From assembly GCA_002368155.1 (NCBI GenBank), contig AP018180.1, positions 7,310,561 to 7,374,560 of the forward strand: a DNA stretch of 64,000 bases, read 5' to 3'. A program made the translations under genes and the position numbers. Within the stretch, counting starts at the first letter, position 1; each line of letters begins with the position of its first letter. Origin of the DNA: Nostoc carneum NIES-2107 (GTDB taxonomy: Bacteria; Cyanobacteriota; Cyanobacteriia; Cyanobacteriales; Nostocaceae). Of the stretch, positions 16,704 through 26,404 are shown piece by piece. Under the pieces are notes generated by a model that saw nothing but the letters and a program-made list of their open reading frames with translations, was not told the DNA's origin and did no database searches.

Positions 16704-18200
16704 ATGAAATATTCCCTAGTTGCGAATGCTACTCAAGCGCGTCAGACAAAAGAGCGATTTGCTAAACCAGATGAACAATTGTCTTATGAATTGGGTAAGG
16801 CAGTACAGGAATTGCCACCGTTATACACTAGATTGTTAGCGGGAACTGTTAGCCTGATTGTATTTGGGGCGATCGCATGGGCACATTTCTCGGAAATTGA
16901 TGAAGTAGCGATCGCGTCAGGGGAATTAATTGCATCTACACAAGTCCGGCCCATCACCTCTTTAGGTGGTGGCACGATTATTAAAATTAAAGTTAGAGAA
17001 GGCGATCGCGTTACTAGAGATCAAGTTTTAATTCAACGCGATCCAGATTTACAACAAAGCGATGTGAATCGCCTGGCTAAATCTACTCAGTTGATTCAAG
17101 AAGACTTACAGCGTTTGGATGCTGAACGTGTGGGAGTCAAAAGTACTGGAACAAAGTTACAAGATGAGTTGTTAAACTCCCGGCTTACAGACTTCCAGGC
17201 GCGTCAAGCAACTGCGGAAGCAGAAGCCAATCGCCAGCAAGCGATTATGGATCAGGCTAAAGTCCGACTCAATCGGTTACAAGAAAACCTCGTTAATGCC
17301 AAAACCAGTTTAGCCAACGCCAAAACTAACTTAATTAACGCTAAAACTATCAGTTTGAAAACAGAAAATAATTTGGCGATCGCTCAAAAACGAGAACAAA
17401 GCCTACGCACTTTAATGACTCCTGGTGCTGTACCCAGAGTTGATTACCTAGAGGCGCAAGAAAGATTAAATCGGGCTACTACAGAAATTACCAGGGCTAA
17501 AGATGAAGTAACTAACGCTCAAAATAAAATTATCGAGGCGCAAGATAGAGTTACATCCTTAGAAAAAGATATCGCCGCCCAAGCCCAAGAAATTCGCCAA
17601 GCCGAAGAAGCATATCAAGCTGCACGCAATCAAGCACAGCGTTTAGCTTCAGAACGCCAAAGTGAAATTCTCTCCCAAATTAACAAGCGCAAAGAAGAAC
17701 TTACCAATGTTGCTGGTCAATTAGAACAAGCTAAAAAGCAAGAAGACGATGAAACAATTAAAGCCCCCTTTGCAGGCACAATTTACAAAATTAAAGCCAC
17801 AAAAGGGCCAGTACAAGTTGGTGAAGAGTTACTTTCGATTTTGCCAGAAGGCGAAGAGATGTTACTAGAAGTTAAAGTCCTCAACCGCGATATCGGATTT
17901 ATCCGCGAGGGGATGAAAGCAAAGGTAAAAATGGCAACTTTTCCCTTTCAAGAATTTGGTGTGATTGAAGGTGAAGTGGTGCAAGTTAGCCCCAATGCAG
18001 TTACCGATGAAAAATTAGGTTTAGTATTCCCCACCAGAATTAAGCTTAATAAACACTCAATTACCGTCCGGGGTCAAGAAGTTGCATTTACTCCAGGGAT
18101 GGCTGCTAATGGCGAAATTGTCACTCGTAAAAAGTCGGTTTTAACATTCATTATGGAACCAGTAACCCGACGCTTTAGCGAGGCTTTTTCTGTGAGGTAG
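16704..18200 (+). CDS. HlyD family membrane-fusion protein (type I secretion adaptor)
   Basis: A 498-residue adaptor that links an inner-membrane ABC exporter to an outer-membrane channel. One membrane helix (about 45-65; LLAGTVSLIVFGAIAWAHF) is followed by a biotinyl-lipoyl-like half (LGGGTIIKIKVREGDRV), a long coiled-coil hairpin (about 115-345, rich in Gln/Ala/Glu), the second lipoyl half (APFAGTIYKIKATKGPVQVG), and a beta-barrel ending in a membrane-proximal region. No ABC exporter or TolC gene is adjacent. Three genes for large exported proteases follow on the opposite strand, so it may serve them; that is inferred. Confidence 0.92.
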   Translation: MKYSLVANATQARQTKERFAKPDEQLSYELGKAVQELPPLYTRLLAGTVSLIVFGAIAWAHFSEIDEVAIASGELIASTQVRPITSLGGGTIIKIKVREGDRVTRDQVLIQRDPDLQQSDVNRLAKSTQLIQEDLQRLDAERVGVKSTGTKLQDELLNSRLTDFQARQATAEAEANRQQAIMDQAKVRLNRLQENLVNAKTSLANAKTNLINAKTISLKTENNLAIAQKREQSLRTLMTPGAVPRVDYLEAQERLNRATTEITRAKDEVTNAQNKIIEAQDRVTSLEKDIAAQAQEIRQAEEAYQAARNQAQRLASERQSEILSQINKRKEELTNVAGQLEQAKKQEDDETIKAPFAGTIYKIKATKGPVQVGEELLSILPEGEEMLLEVKVLNRDIGFIREGMKAKVKMATFPFQEFGVIEGEVVQVSPNAVTDEKLGLVFPTRIKLNKHSITVRGQEVAFTPGMAANGEIVTRKKSVLTFIMEPVTRRFSEAFSVR

Positions 18201-18535
18201 ATTATGAGAACAGAGTTGTATTTTAATTAACACTCACAGGAAGAGAAACTAGCATAACTTGAGTTCAGGATAAATGAAAAGGGCAGATAATAAGCTGAAA
18301 ATAACATCTTTATTTAGCAATCTGCCCTATATTTAATTTCAATGCTTGTTTTGCCTGGTAGACGATTTTTGTAAAGCTTTTGAAGCTCAATAGCGCAAGC
18401 AGCTATTAAAACATGGATGAATAAAATTTATTCCAGCCACAAGCCTATGTTTAAGTGAAATGATCACAATTCTCATCACTGTTCATCAAAATCACTACCA
18501 GAATTTCAAGCATTTTTTATTTGAATCATGCCATA
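18201..18535. other. convergent intergenic region
   Basis: 335 bases between the ends of hlyD and the metzincin gene. Apart from the stem-loop at 18280-18328 I see nothing else in it. Confidence 0.4.
18280..18328. terminator. long stem-loop between convergent genes
   Basis: AGGGCAGAT and ATCTGCCCT (9 bp, exact) enclose 31 AT-rich bases. It may terminate both genes, but there is no strong T-run. Confidence 0.45.
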
Positions 18536-21500
18536 TCATGCAACTGTACCAGTAATAGAGTATTGTCCTAAACTAGCGTAATTGCTGTATCCTGTAATTA
18601 AATCTCCTTTCCCTGTTCCTTTAACACTCAGGTAGTATTTGCCCGCGCTAAGATACTTGTTAAGAATAACTGATAGGGAATCTGTAGGATCGTAATTTGC
18701 AATCAATTGTCCGAAACTGTCATATAGCTGGACAAGAATATCTAGGTTTGCTCCTACTTCAAAAGCATTAATATTTAATGCTAAATTACCTCCGTTTGAG
18801 TTAAACGTAAACCAGTCAGAGTCTGTATTTCTCTCAATAATTCCGTAAGTTTTCACAGTAAAACCACTAAAGGATAAATTCGAGGCACTACTTAAGGAGC
18901 TACCATAGTCATCTGTGCGATATCCAAAACCGTTGTTTCCAGTAATGATAGCTAAATCATCTTCTGTGTTATTAGCACCAGAGTATTGACCTCTACTCCA
19001 TTGCGTAAGCTCTTGATAGTAGCCAACCCCCATGATAGAAGCCCAGCCTTGATGACCTTGATAATATTTTGTACCATCAGTCTTGCCATCGTGATCAAGA
19101 CCCAAAGTATGCCCTACTTCGTGGGATATTGCTTCAGCAACATCTTTTACGTTTCCGTTAGACAAGTTATCTGAAAAGACAAATGCAGGAGTATCACTAT
19201 TCCAGTTGAATGAATCAACATAAGCTACACCACCATAAGATCCGTACCAGGAACTATTTCCGCTAATGACAACACGAACGCCCCATCGTGTATCTCCACT
19301 ACCACTGTTAATTAAATCAGAGGTAGAAGGATTAGCTGTGGTTACATTCACATTGAAAGGAATGAAATCTTCTGCCACTCGTCGCCAGATATTCCAGATA
19401 TTTTCTAGTTCTGTATTTGAAAATGTAGAGGCATTCCCATCTGTATCATATGCAGGTGACACAATGCTGCTAGCATACTGACTATTCCAAGAAGTGCCTG
19501 TAGTAGTGTGACCATTGAAATCTAGATAGATAGTATGGTTTGCCCCAGCGTTGCTATTGAGTGAAAAGACTTGACTTGCGTTAAAGGGTTGATAGGTAGA
19601 TGGAACAGTGACAAATGGAGAAACACTGAAATAGCTATTACCAAAATCCCCAATATTAGCGTTGGTGGTGCTGCTGACACGAATTTGATAATCGCTACCA
19701 GCGACTAAGTTAGTGGGGACGTACCAAGATTCAATTCCATCACTGAGTGTGGAACTGAACAAAGTACTGTAGAGACTACCTGCTTTGTACAGGTCGATTT
19801 TGACATTCTCAGCAATGTTGTCATTCCAAGTAATGTTATATGTTGAACCTGCTTGGAAACTTTCGCCACCATTGGGACTGGTAACGGTGACAAATGGTGC
19901 AGTGACACTGAAATAGCTATTACCAAAATCCCCAATATTAGCGTTGGTGGTGCTGCTAATGCGAATTTGATAATCGCTACCAGCCACTAAGTTAGTAGAG
20001 ACGTACCAAGACTCAATTCCATCACTGAGTGTGGAACTGAACAAAGTACTGTAGAGACTACCTGCTTTGTACAGGTCGATTTTGACATTCTCGGCAATGT
20101 TGTCATTCCAAGTGATGTTATATGTTGAACCTGCTTGCAAACTTTCACCACCATTAGGACTGGTAACGGCGAGAAATGGTGCGGTGACGCTGAAATAGCT
20201 ATTGCCAAAATCCCAAACATTAGCGTTAGTGGTGCTGCTGACACGAATTTGATAATCGCTACCAGCCACTAAGTTAGTGGGGACGTACCAAGACTCAATT
20301 CCATCACTGAGTGTGGAACTGAACAAAGTACTGTAGAGACTACCTGCTTTGTACAGGTCGATTTTGACATTCTCGGCAATGTTGTCATTCCAAGTAATGT
20401 TGTAGGTTGAACCTGCTTGGAAACTTTCGCCACCATTGGGACTGGTAACGGCGAGAAATGGTGCGGTGACGCTGAAATAGCTATTGCCAAAATCCCAAAC
20501 ATTAGCGTTAGTGGTGCTGCTGACACGAATTTGATAATCGCTACCAGCCACTAAGTTAGTGGGGACGTACCAAGACTCAATTCCATCGCTGAGTGTGGAA
20601 CTGAACAAAGTACTGTAGAGACTACCTGCTTTGTACAGGTCGATTTTGACATTCTCGGCAATGTTGTCATTCCAAGTAATGTTGTAGGTTGAACCTACTT
20701 GGAAACTTTCGCCACCATTGGGACTAGTGAGTGTCACAAAAGGAGATTCGACTTGAGTTGCACAGAGATTTAAATTGTAGTTACTGTTACCACTCGATTG
20801 GTATACCCGAATATAGTAGTTACCTGTAGTTAATTGACGGCTAATAGCTTCATCTGTAGTTCCACTATTGTAAGAACCTTGAAGAACGACTCCATTACTA
20901 TCAAGAAGTTGCAGATTGGCATCAGCAGTTAAACCGCTCAGTGATAAGGTGAAATTGCTATTAGTGGCGATATTGAACCAATAATAATCATTGCTATCAG
21001 TAGCATCGACGCGATCGCGGAAAGTGCCAGTACTATTGTTGATATCTCCGGCATAAAAAGCTGTGGCTGTATTATTACCAGCTACATCTATGGCAGTGGG
21101 TTCATAAAATTTAGTACCAACGCTCGTAATTTTCCAATTAGTATCTGTCAAAGTTTGGAAAGAAGTACCACCCAGCAATGTAGTATTATTCATATACCAC
21201 AGTGCATTTTGTCCTGTAGCATAGTTGCGTAAAACTAAATCGCTATTACCATCATGATTGAAGTCTCCGGTGCCTTCAATTTTCCAGTTAGTATCTGCTA
21301 ATTGTTGGAAATAAGCGCCACCGAGTAATGTAGTGTTATTCATATACCACAGTGCATTTTGTCCTGTAGCATAGTTGCGTAAAACTAAATCGCTATTACC
21401 ATCACGATTGAAGTCTCCAGTACCTTCAATTTTCCAGTTAGGATCTGCTAATTGTTGGAAATAAGCGCCACCGAGTAATGTAGTGTTATTCATATACCAC

Positions 21501-22201
21501 AGTGCATTTTGCCCTGTAGCATAGTTACGCAACACTAAATCATTGTTACCATCACGATTGAAGTCTCCGGTGCCTTCAATTTTCCAGTTAGTATCTGTTA
21601 ATTGTGGGAAATAAGCTCCACCCAGCAATGTATTGCTATTCATATACCACAGTGCATTTTGTCCTGTAGCATAGTTACGCAGTACTAAGTCATTATTTCC
21701 ATCACAATTGAAGTCTCCAGTATCTTCGATTTTCCAGTTATTATCTGCCAAAGGGGTAAAAGAAGCACCGCCTACCAATGTGGTGTTATTCATTTGCCAC
21801 AGTGCATTTTGTCCTGTACTACTGTGACGCAAAACCAATTCATTTTGATAATTATTTTGAGATGTGACAACAAGATTGTAGTTGCTACTAGAGTTATTCA
21901 ACCCTTGGTAAACGCGGATGTAATAGCTACCTCCATCCAGAATGCTATTAATTGATTCTGCAAAACTACCAGTATTGTCTGATCTAGCAATCAATCCACC
22001 ACTACTATTGAGTAATTCTAAATTGACATCTGCACTTAAACTATTGAGGCAAACATTGAAGCTGCTACGACCAATCAAATTCAAGCCGTAGTAGTCGTTA
22101 GTATCACCTATTCCTATCCAATCACTGAAGCTTTGAGTATTGGAATTTAAATTAATTGCTAAAGCTGCACTTAAAGTATTACCTGCATTATCAAGAGGCA
22201 T
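18536..22201 (-). CDS. large secreted metzincin metalloprotease with PPC, FG-GAP and Ig-like repeats
   Basis: The start is placed at the ATG at 22201 (MPLDNAGN), because the neighbour gene at 25509 begins MPFDNAGN with the same leader AGGTATATTT before the ATG; a longer frame to 22276 is unsupported. The protein is 1221 residues with no signal peptide. Order: PPC-type beta domain, five 50-residue FG-GAP/VCBS-like repeats (150 bp each; NWKIEGTGDFNRDGN), a second PPC domain, four 94-residue Ig-like repeats (282 bp each; TSPNGGESFQAGSTYNITWN), and a zinc protease domain with HEVGHTLGLDHDG (first His about residue 1027) and a SIMGVGY Met-turn, then a C-terminal PPC domain. Zinc ligands and catalytic Glu are all present. 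It probably degrades extracellular protein. Confidence 0.92.
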   Translation of the reverse strand: MPLDNAGNTLSAALAINLNSNTQSFSDWIGIGDTNDYYGLNLIGRSSFNVCLNSLSADVNLELLNSSGGLIARSDNTGSFAESINSILDGGSYYIRVYQGLNNSSSNYNLVVTSQNNYQNELVLRHSSTGQNALWQMNNTTLVGGASFTPLADNNWKIEDTGDFNCDGNNDLVLRNYATGQNALWYMNSNTLLGGAYFPQLTDTNWKIEGTGDFNRDGNNDLVLRNYATGQNALWYMNNTTLLGGAYFQQLADPNWKIEGTGDFNRDGNSDLVLRNYATGQNALWYMNNTTLLGGAYFQQLADTNWKIEGTGDFNHDGNSDLVLRNYATGQNALWYMNNTTLLGGTSFQTLTDTNWKITSVGTKFYEPTAIDVAGNNTATAFYAGDINNSTGTFRDRVDATDSNDYYWFNIATNSNFTLSLSGLTADANLQLLDSNGVVLQGSYNSGTTDEAISRQLTTGNYYIRVYQSSGNSNYNLNLCATQVESPFVTLTSPNGGESFQVGSTYNITWNDNIAENVKIDLYKAGSLYSTLFSSTLSDGIESWYVPTNLVAGSDYQIRVSSTTNANVWDFGNSYFSVTAPFLAVTSPNGGESFQAGSTYNITWNDNIAENVKIDLYKAGSLYSTLFSSTLSDGIESWYVPTNLVAGSDYQIRVSSTTNANVWDFGNSYFSVTAPFLAVTSPNGGESLQAGSTYNITWNDNIAENVKIDLYKAGSLYSTLFSSTLSDGIESWYVSTNLVAGSDYQIRISSTTNANIGDFGNSYFSVTAPFVTVTSPNGGESFQAGSTYNITWNDNIAENVKIDLYKAGSLYSTLFSSTLSDGIESWYVPTNLVAGSDYQIRVSSTTNANIGDFGNSYFSVSPFVTVPSTYQPFNASQVFSLNSNAGANHTIYLDFNGHTTTGTSWNSQYASSIVSPAYDTDGNASTFSNTELENIWNIWRRVAEDFIPFNVNVTTANPSTSDLINSGSGDTRWGVRVVISGNSSWYGSYGGVAYVDSFNWNSDTPAFVFSDNLSNGNVKDVAEAISHEVGHTLGLDHDGKTDGTKYYQGHQGWASIMGVGYYQELTQWSRGQYSGANNTEDDLAIITGNNGFGYRTDDYGSSLSSASNLSFSGFTVKTYGIIERNTDSDWFTFNSNGGNLALNINAFEVGANLDILVQLYDSFGQLIANYDPTDSLSVILNKYLSAGKYYLSVKGTGKGDLITGYSNYASLGQYSITGTVA
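19612..20740 (-). repeat. four tandem 282-bp coding repeats
   Basis: Landmark GTACCAAG recurs at 19721, 20003, 20285 and 20567, a spacing of exactly 282 bp, that is 94 codons. The units are nearly identical at DNA level and encode Ig-like domains of the metzincin protease, implying recent duplication or conversion. Confidence 0.9.
21130..21840 (-). repeat. five tandem 150-bp coding repeats (FG-GAP/VCBS-like)
   Basis: The block containing CATATACCACAGTGCATTTT recurs at about 21191, 21341, 21491, 21641 and 21791 (diverged in the last), spaced 150 bp, that is 50 codons. Each unit has a DFNxDGNxD Ca-binding-like loop. Confidence 0.9.
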
Positions 22202-22587
22202 AAATATACCTGTGTCAGTTGGTAAAAACCCACCCAGAAAAACTTGATAATTTGGATATTCGTTGAAATATCGCACTATATCTCTTTAATACTGCTTTTA
22301 AATAGCATTAGATAGCTATGGGAAACTTACTTAATATTTATTAAAGAGACAATAAAGTTAGATATACCAATGAGAATACTTTTAACACATCATCTAAAGC
22401 TTGAAAATTTTAAAATTATATAAACGAATTTTATAAACAAACTTTTATATGAAATGCGTAATTTTGTATTTGTAATTTAAATCGGTATTATTTCTATATT
22501 TATTGATATAAAATATGTGAATACAGCTATAGCATTGTGTGGTAAACTCGCACAATACTATAGCTGCTTTTGATTTTTGTACTGATA
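22202..22587. promoter_or_regulatory. intergenic region between the two metalloproteases
   Basis: AT-rich spacer of 386 bases with the stem-loop at 22525-22565. It should contain the promoter of the metzincin gene, whose immediate leader AGGTATATTT matches that of the upstream gene. Confidence 0.4.
22525..22565 (-). terminator. 15-bp stem-loop downstream of the leishmanolysin-like protease
   Basis: AGCTATAGCATTGTG and CACAATACTATAGCT pair with one mismatch around an 11-base loop, 23 bases past the stop. It lacks a long T-run. Confidence 0.5.
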
Positions 22588-25509
22588 TTAAGCTGATGCT
22601 ACCTTGTTAAAATTTAACTTGTAGGCAGTATCCACCAATAGCTTGTTACCCAAAGCATCGAGATAATTGGTGGCAAAAACATCGATATAGTAATTACCCG
22701 CAGCTAGATTAGAGAGATTAAACGATTCTGATGTAGTACCAGTATTTGCAGCAGTGGCGATGACTTCACCTGTATCAATCAAGCCATTATTATTGGCATC
22801 GTAAATTAACCTCATATCTGCATTCGCAGTTAAGTTACTGAGAGTTACTGATATCGTACCTGTACCACCTAGTTGAATGCGGTGGAGTCGATCACTAAAT
22901 TCACTATTGACGACATAGGAATAATATCCGCCTGTGAAACTAGTCCCTGCGGCTACAACATTGCCGTTGTTATAGTTATAAACCACGTTAGCCAGCGAAC
23001 TTTGAGTTCCACCTAAAGGCAAACTATAAGGTTGGGCTGCACCAAAGTTAACATTCCAGCCAATATCTCGCAGCGCCGCTAGAGACAATTGACTAAAGGC
23101 CGAGGTTGCACCTTTGGTGATATGAGTCATGGTTTCGCTACCAAAGACTTCCTCTTTCCAATGGATATAATCGGAACCTACACCTATACCTGTTGTCAAC
23201 GGAATAGCTGTTTGGCTAAATGTTCCTCTTAATTCCCCATAAGCCCAACCTGCATAGGTATTGGCTTTATAAGTTCCCGTAGCTTTCTCAACAGATGAAC
23301 TGTTGAGAAAGCTGACAAGTCCTAAAGCGTGACCAATTTCGTGAATAATTATATCTGGAGTATAATTAGAAACTGTATTTAAGGTATTGAGATAGCTACT
23401 ACTGAGGGCTAATTTCCCAGAAATCGGTATTATATGACCTTTAGCATCTGTGGCTGTGGTTAAATAGTCACCTTGAGCTAAAGTACTGCCAGTAATGGAA
23501 GTATCCTCCACAACTGTTAATGCAAAAGTTTGAGCAGAATTGAAACTGCTATAAGCGATCGCATTTTTCCAGAAGTTGATTGCCTTTTTAATCGTAGCTT
23601 GTGCAGTGGCGTTGATGTTGCTACCAAAAGAAGGATTAATAGAAAAACTCAGATTATCGCTAGCAGCAGGGGTAAAGTTAGTACTGAGATTATAGTTAGC
23701 AGTTTGATTGTTATAGCTCATCACTTGCAGATAATAATTACCTGCATCCAGAAACCGATGAATAGATTCGCTAGTAGTACCACGTTCCCATTGCCAAGCT
23801 AAAATCTCTCCAGTATCTAAAGCTCCAGTTGTCGAGTTGTAGAGTTGAGCAGTATCAATCGCACCATTACCATTAATATCTTTAATTAAGCGAACATCAG
23901 CATCGCCAGTTAAACCAGTCAAATTTGCACTGAACACACCAGACTGATTTACAGTAAAGCGATAAAAGTCATTAATATCTGTAGCACTGACTGTTTCATT
24001 CCGTGAGAACACGGCTGAATTTTCTACTTCAGCATTACCTAAAGAATTACCTGGATCTGTTAAAGGAGTAGCAGAGACAGTCAAATTATAGTTAGTAGCA
24101 ATACCACCTGATTGATAAACTTGAATATAATAGTTACCTGCACCTAATTTAAGACTCATAGACTCTGCTGTCGAGCCAGGATTGGTGCTAGTTTGAATGA
24201 CAACTCCATTACTGTTCAGCAGTTGCACATTAGCATCTGCACTTAATTCGTTCAGTAAGAGGTTAAAGTCGCTATAAGTCGATAAGTTGAACTCATAATA
24301 ATCATTGCTGTCAACAGCACTGAGGCGATCGTGGAAATTACCACTACCAGTCACTGTACCCATCTTAAAAGCATTAGCAGTGGTATTACCAGCAACATCA
24401 ATAGTAGTTAGTTCGCTCAAGTTAGTCCTAACGCTAGTAATTTGCCAGTTAGCATCGGAAACCCCATCCAAGAATACAGTGTTAAGGAGTTGATCTCCCT
24501 TCATATACCACAAGGCATTTTGCCCGCTAGCATAGTTACGCCAAACGATATCTGAGTAACCATCCTTATTGAAATCAGCAGTTCCTTCGATTTTCCAGTT
24601 ACTATCGGCGACACCATTAAAGAACAAGCCTTGGAGGAGTTGATCTCCCTTCATATACCACAAGGCATTTTGCCCGCTAGCATAGTTACGCCAAACGATA
24701 TCTGAGTAACCATCCTTATTGAAATCAGCAGTTCCTTCAATTTTCCAGTTACTATCAGAAACGCTATTAAAGAACAAGCCTTGGAGGAGTTGATCACCCT
24801 TCATGTACCACAAAGCATTTTGCCCGCTAGCATAGTTACGCCAAACGATATCTGAGTAACCATCCTTATTGAAATCACCCGTTCCCTGAATTTTCCAGTT
24901 GGTATCGGCAACACTATTAAAGAACAAGCTTTGGAGGAGTTGCTCGCCATTCATGTACCACAAGGCATTTTGCCCACTAGCAGAGTTACGCCATACGATT
25001 TCTGAATCACCATTATTATTGAAATCACCAGTTCCCTCAATTTTCCAGTTACTATCAGAAACGCCATTAAAGAACACGCCGTTGAGAAGTTTATCATTAT
25101 TCATGTACCACAAGGCATTTTGTCCTGTAGCAGAGTTGCGCCACACTAAGTCGGTTTTATGGCTTTGAGTTGATACAGAAAGATTGTAGTTAGTTTCAGA
25201 ATTACTCGTACCTTGGTAAACCCGAATGTAATAACTTCCAGCATCCAGAATACTATTAATTGATTCAGATATACTGTTGGGATTGGTTGATCTAGCAATC
25301 AATCCACCACTACTGTTGAGTAGTTCTAAATTGGCATCGGCACTCAAACTATTGAGGCACATATTAAAGGCACTGCGACTACTCAAATTCAAACCATAGT
25401 AGTCGTTAGTATCGCTAACTCCCACCCAATCGGTAAAGCTTTGGGTGTTGGAATTAAGATTAATACCTAAAGCTGTATTTAATGTATTACCTGCATTGTC
25501 AAAAGGCAT
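22588..25509 (-). CDS. secreted leishmanolysin-like metalloprotease with PPC and FG-GAP repeats
   Basis: A 973-residue protein starting MPFDNAGNTL at an ATG preceded by AGGTATATTT. Order: PPC domain, five 50-residue FG-GAP-like repeats (SNWKIEGTADFNKDGYSDIV), two further PPC-type domains, and a zinc protease domain with HEIGHALG (first His about residue 723). A downstream HWKEEVFGSETMT supplies a candidate third zinc His region and Met-turn, and SLAALRDIGW follows. That layout fits M8/leishmanolysin-type or related metzincins. A C-terminal PPC domain closes the protein. There is no signal peptide or RTX repeat. It shares its N-terminal half with the neighbouring metzincin, so the two arose by duplication with swapped catalytic domains. 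Confidence 0.9.
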   Translation of the reverse strand: MPFDNAGNTLNTALGINLNSNTQSFTDWVGVSDTNDYYGLNLSSRSAFNMCLNSLSADANLELLNSSGGLIARSTNPNSISESINSILDAGSYYIRVYQGTSNSETNYNLSVSTQSHKTDLVWRNSATGQNALWYMNNDKLLNGVFFNGVSDSNWKIEGTGDFNNNGDSEIVWRNSASGQNALWYMNGEQLLQSLFFNSVADTNWKIQGTGDFNKDGYSDIVWRNYASGQNALWYMKGDQLLQGLFFNSVSDSNWKIEGTADFNKDGYSDIVWRNYASGQNALWYMKGDQLLQGLFFNGVADSNWKIEGTADFNKDGYSDIVWRNYASGQNALWYMKGDQLLNTVFLDGVSDANWQITSVRTNLSELTTIDVAGNTTANAFKMGTVTGSGNFHDRLSAVDSNDYYEFNLSTYSDFNLLLNELSADANVQLLNSNGVVIQTSTNPGSTAESMSLKLGAGNYYIQVYQSGGIATNYNLTVSATPLTDPGNSLGNAEVENSAVFSRNETVSATDINDFYRFTVNQSGVFSANLTGLTGDADVRLIKDINGNGAIDTAQLYNSTTGALDTGEILAWQWERGTTSESIHRFLDAGNYYLQVMSYNNQTANYNLSTNFTPAASDNLSFSINPSFGSNINATAQATIKKAINFWKNAIAYSSFNSAQTFALTVVEDTSITGSTLAQGDYLTTATDAKGHIIPISGKLALSSSYLNTLNTVSNYTPDIIIHEIGHALGLVSFLNSSSVEKATGTYKANTYAGWAYGELRGTFSQTAIPLTTGIGVGSDYIHWKEEVFGSETMTHITKGATSAFSQLSLAALRDIGWNVNFGAAQPYSLPLGGTQSSLANVVYNYNNGNVVAAGTSFTGGYYSYVVNSEFSDRLHRIQLGGTGTISVTLSNLTANADMRLIYDANNNGLIDTGEVIATAANTGTTSESFNLSNLAAGNYYIDVFATNYLDALGNKLLVDTAYKLNFNKVASA
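24440..25150 (-). repeat. five tandem 150-bp coding repeats (FG-GAP/VCBS-like)
   Basis: TTCATATACCACAAGGCATT-type blocks recur at about 24500, 24650, 24800, 24950 and 25100, spaced 150 bp, and encode the repeat domains of the leishmanolysin-like protease. They are related to, but distinct from, the set at 21130-21840. Confidence 0.9.
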
Positions 25510-26404
25510 AAATATACCTATCTTTTTGGCTTAAATTACACCCTTGAACACCTTGCTAGCTAAAGGTTTCACAAGGAAAAAACCGGGCAGAATTGATTAG
25601 ATTCTGCGCTTGGTTATGCAAAATAACCTGGGTATACCTGCCCATTTTTTAATTAAAATATGATGATTTATCAGTATATTTTCGTTGTTTACCAATAATA
25701 ATTCAGCCAAAAAATGGCTTTATTCCTATTTCAAATTTAGAGGTTCAATATTTATACTTGATACTTAAAGTCTTAAATTAACAGTAGTATTCAGTAAATA
25801 TCACATTCAGTTATGCAAGAGACTTGATAAGATATTCTGACAACAATGAAGCTGATGAAAAACTCCACCCACAAGGAGTTTTTGGGCAGGGGAAGAATTT
25901 ACCAATACTCTATGCGCTATTCCCTATGCGACGGAGACAATATCTCTCTCCACCCACAAGGGGATAGACTTTCGCGTCACCTTCAATGAATAGAACACTG
26001 ATAAATTCGTCAAAAATAGATGCTGTATTAATTTACAATCTTATTAAGATTTTTTTACGTATTTTTTATTAAATTAATAATTTTTTTGATACTTTGCATT
26101 AAAATTTATCAAAATAAAAGTTATATATGTAAACTTTTATACACAAATAGATAAAATGAGGGAATTTATCTGTCGATCGCTTTCATTTATGGATGCGTAA
26201 GCGATCGCATCGTGAAGATTTTGAGTACTGCACTTTGAAGAGCTAGCGTGCTTATACTAATTTGAATCAAGAATGCAAAAGATGGGTAGGGGTCAATACC
26301 ACTCACTTTGTCGAGATTTAGATTCCCGACTTTCTAGCCGGGAATTTGGACAGTAGAGTTCATGAAGCCGAATTTACCCAGTTGATGATGGCTACTTCAG
26401 CAAA
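25510..26404. other. 895-base intergenic region
   Basis: An AT-rich, gene-free stretch. It contains a small hairpin (GCAGAAT/ATTCTGC near 25590), the stem-loop at 25858-25883, a CCCACAAGGGGATAG-like copy near 25950, several GCGATCGC or near copies around 26180-26210, and a TTCCCG/CGGGAA hairpin near 26330. I see no conserved ORF. Confidence 0.4.
25858..25883. terminator. bidirectional-type terminator
   Basis: AAAAACTCC and GGAGTTTTT (9 bp, exact) surround an 8-base loop. A-run before and T-run after suit termination from either strand. It is 520 bases past the subtilase stop, so its transcript is unclear. Confidence 0.55.

Noticed and set aside
19705-20526. Three repeated minus-strand frames inside the metzincin gene
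   Set aside because: They are the alternative frame of the 282-bp coding repeats.
22202-22276. 25-codon extension of the metzincin gene
   Set aside because: The neighbour gene with the same leader begins at the later Met, and the extension is unlike it.
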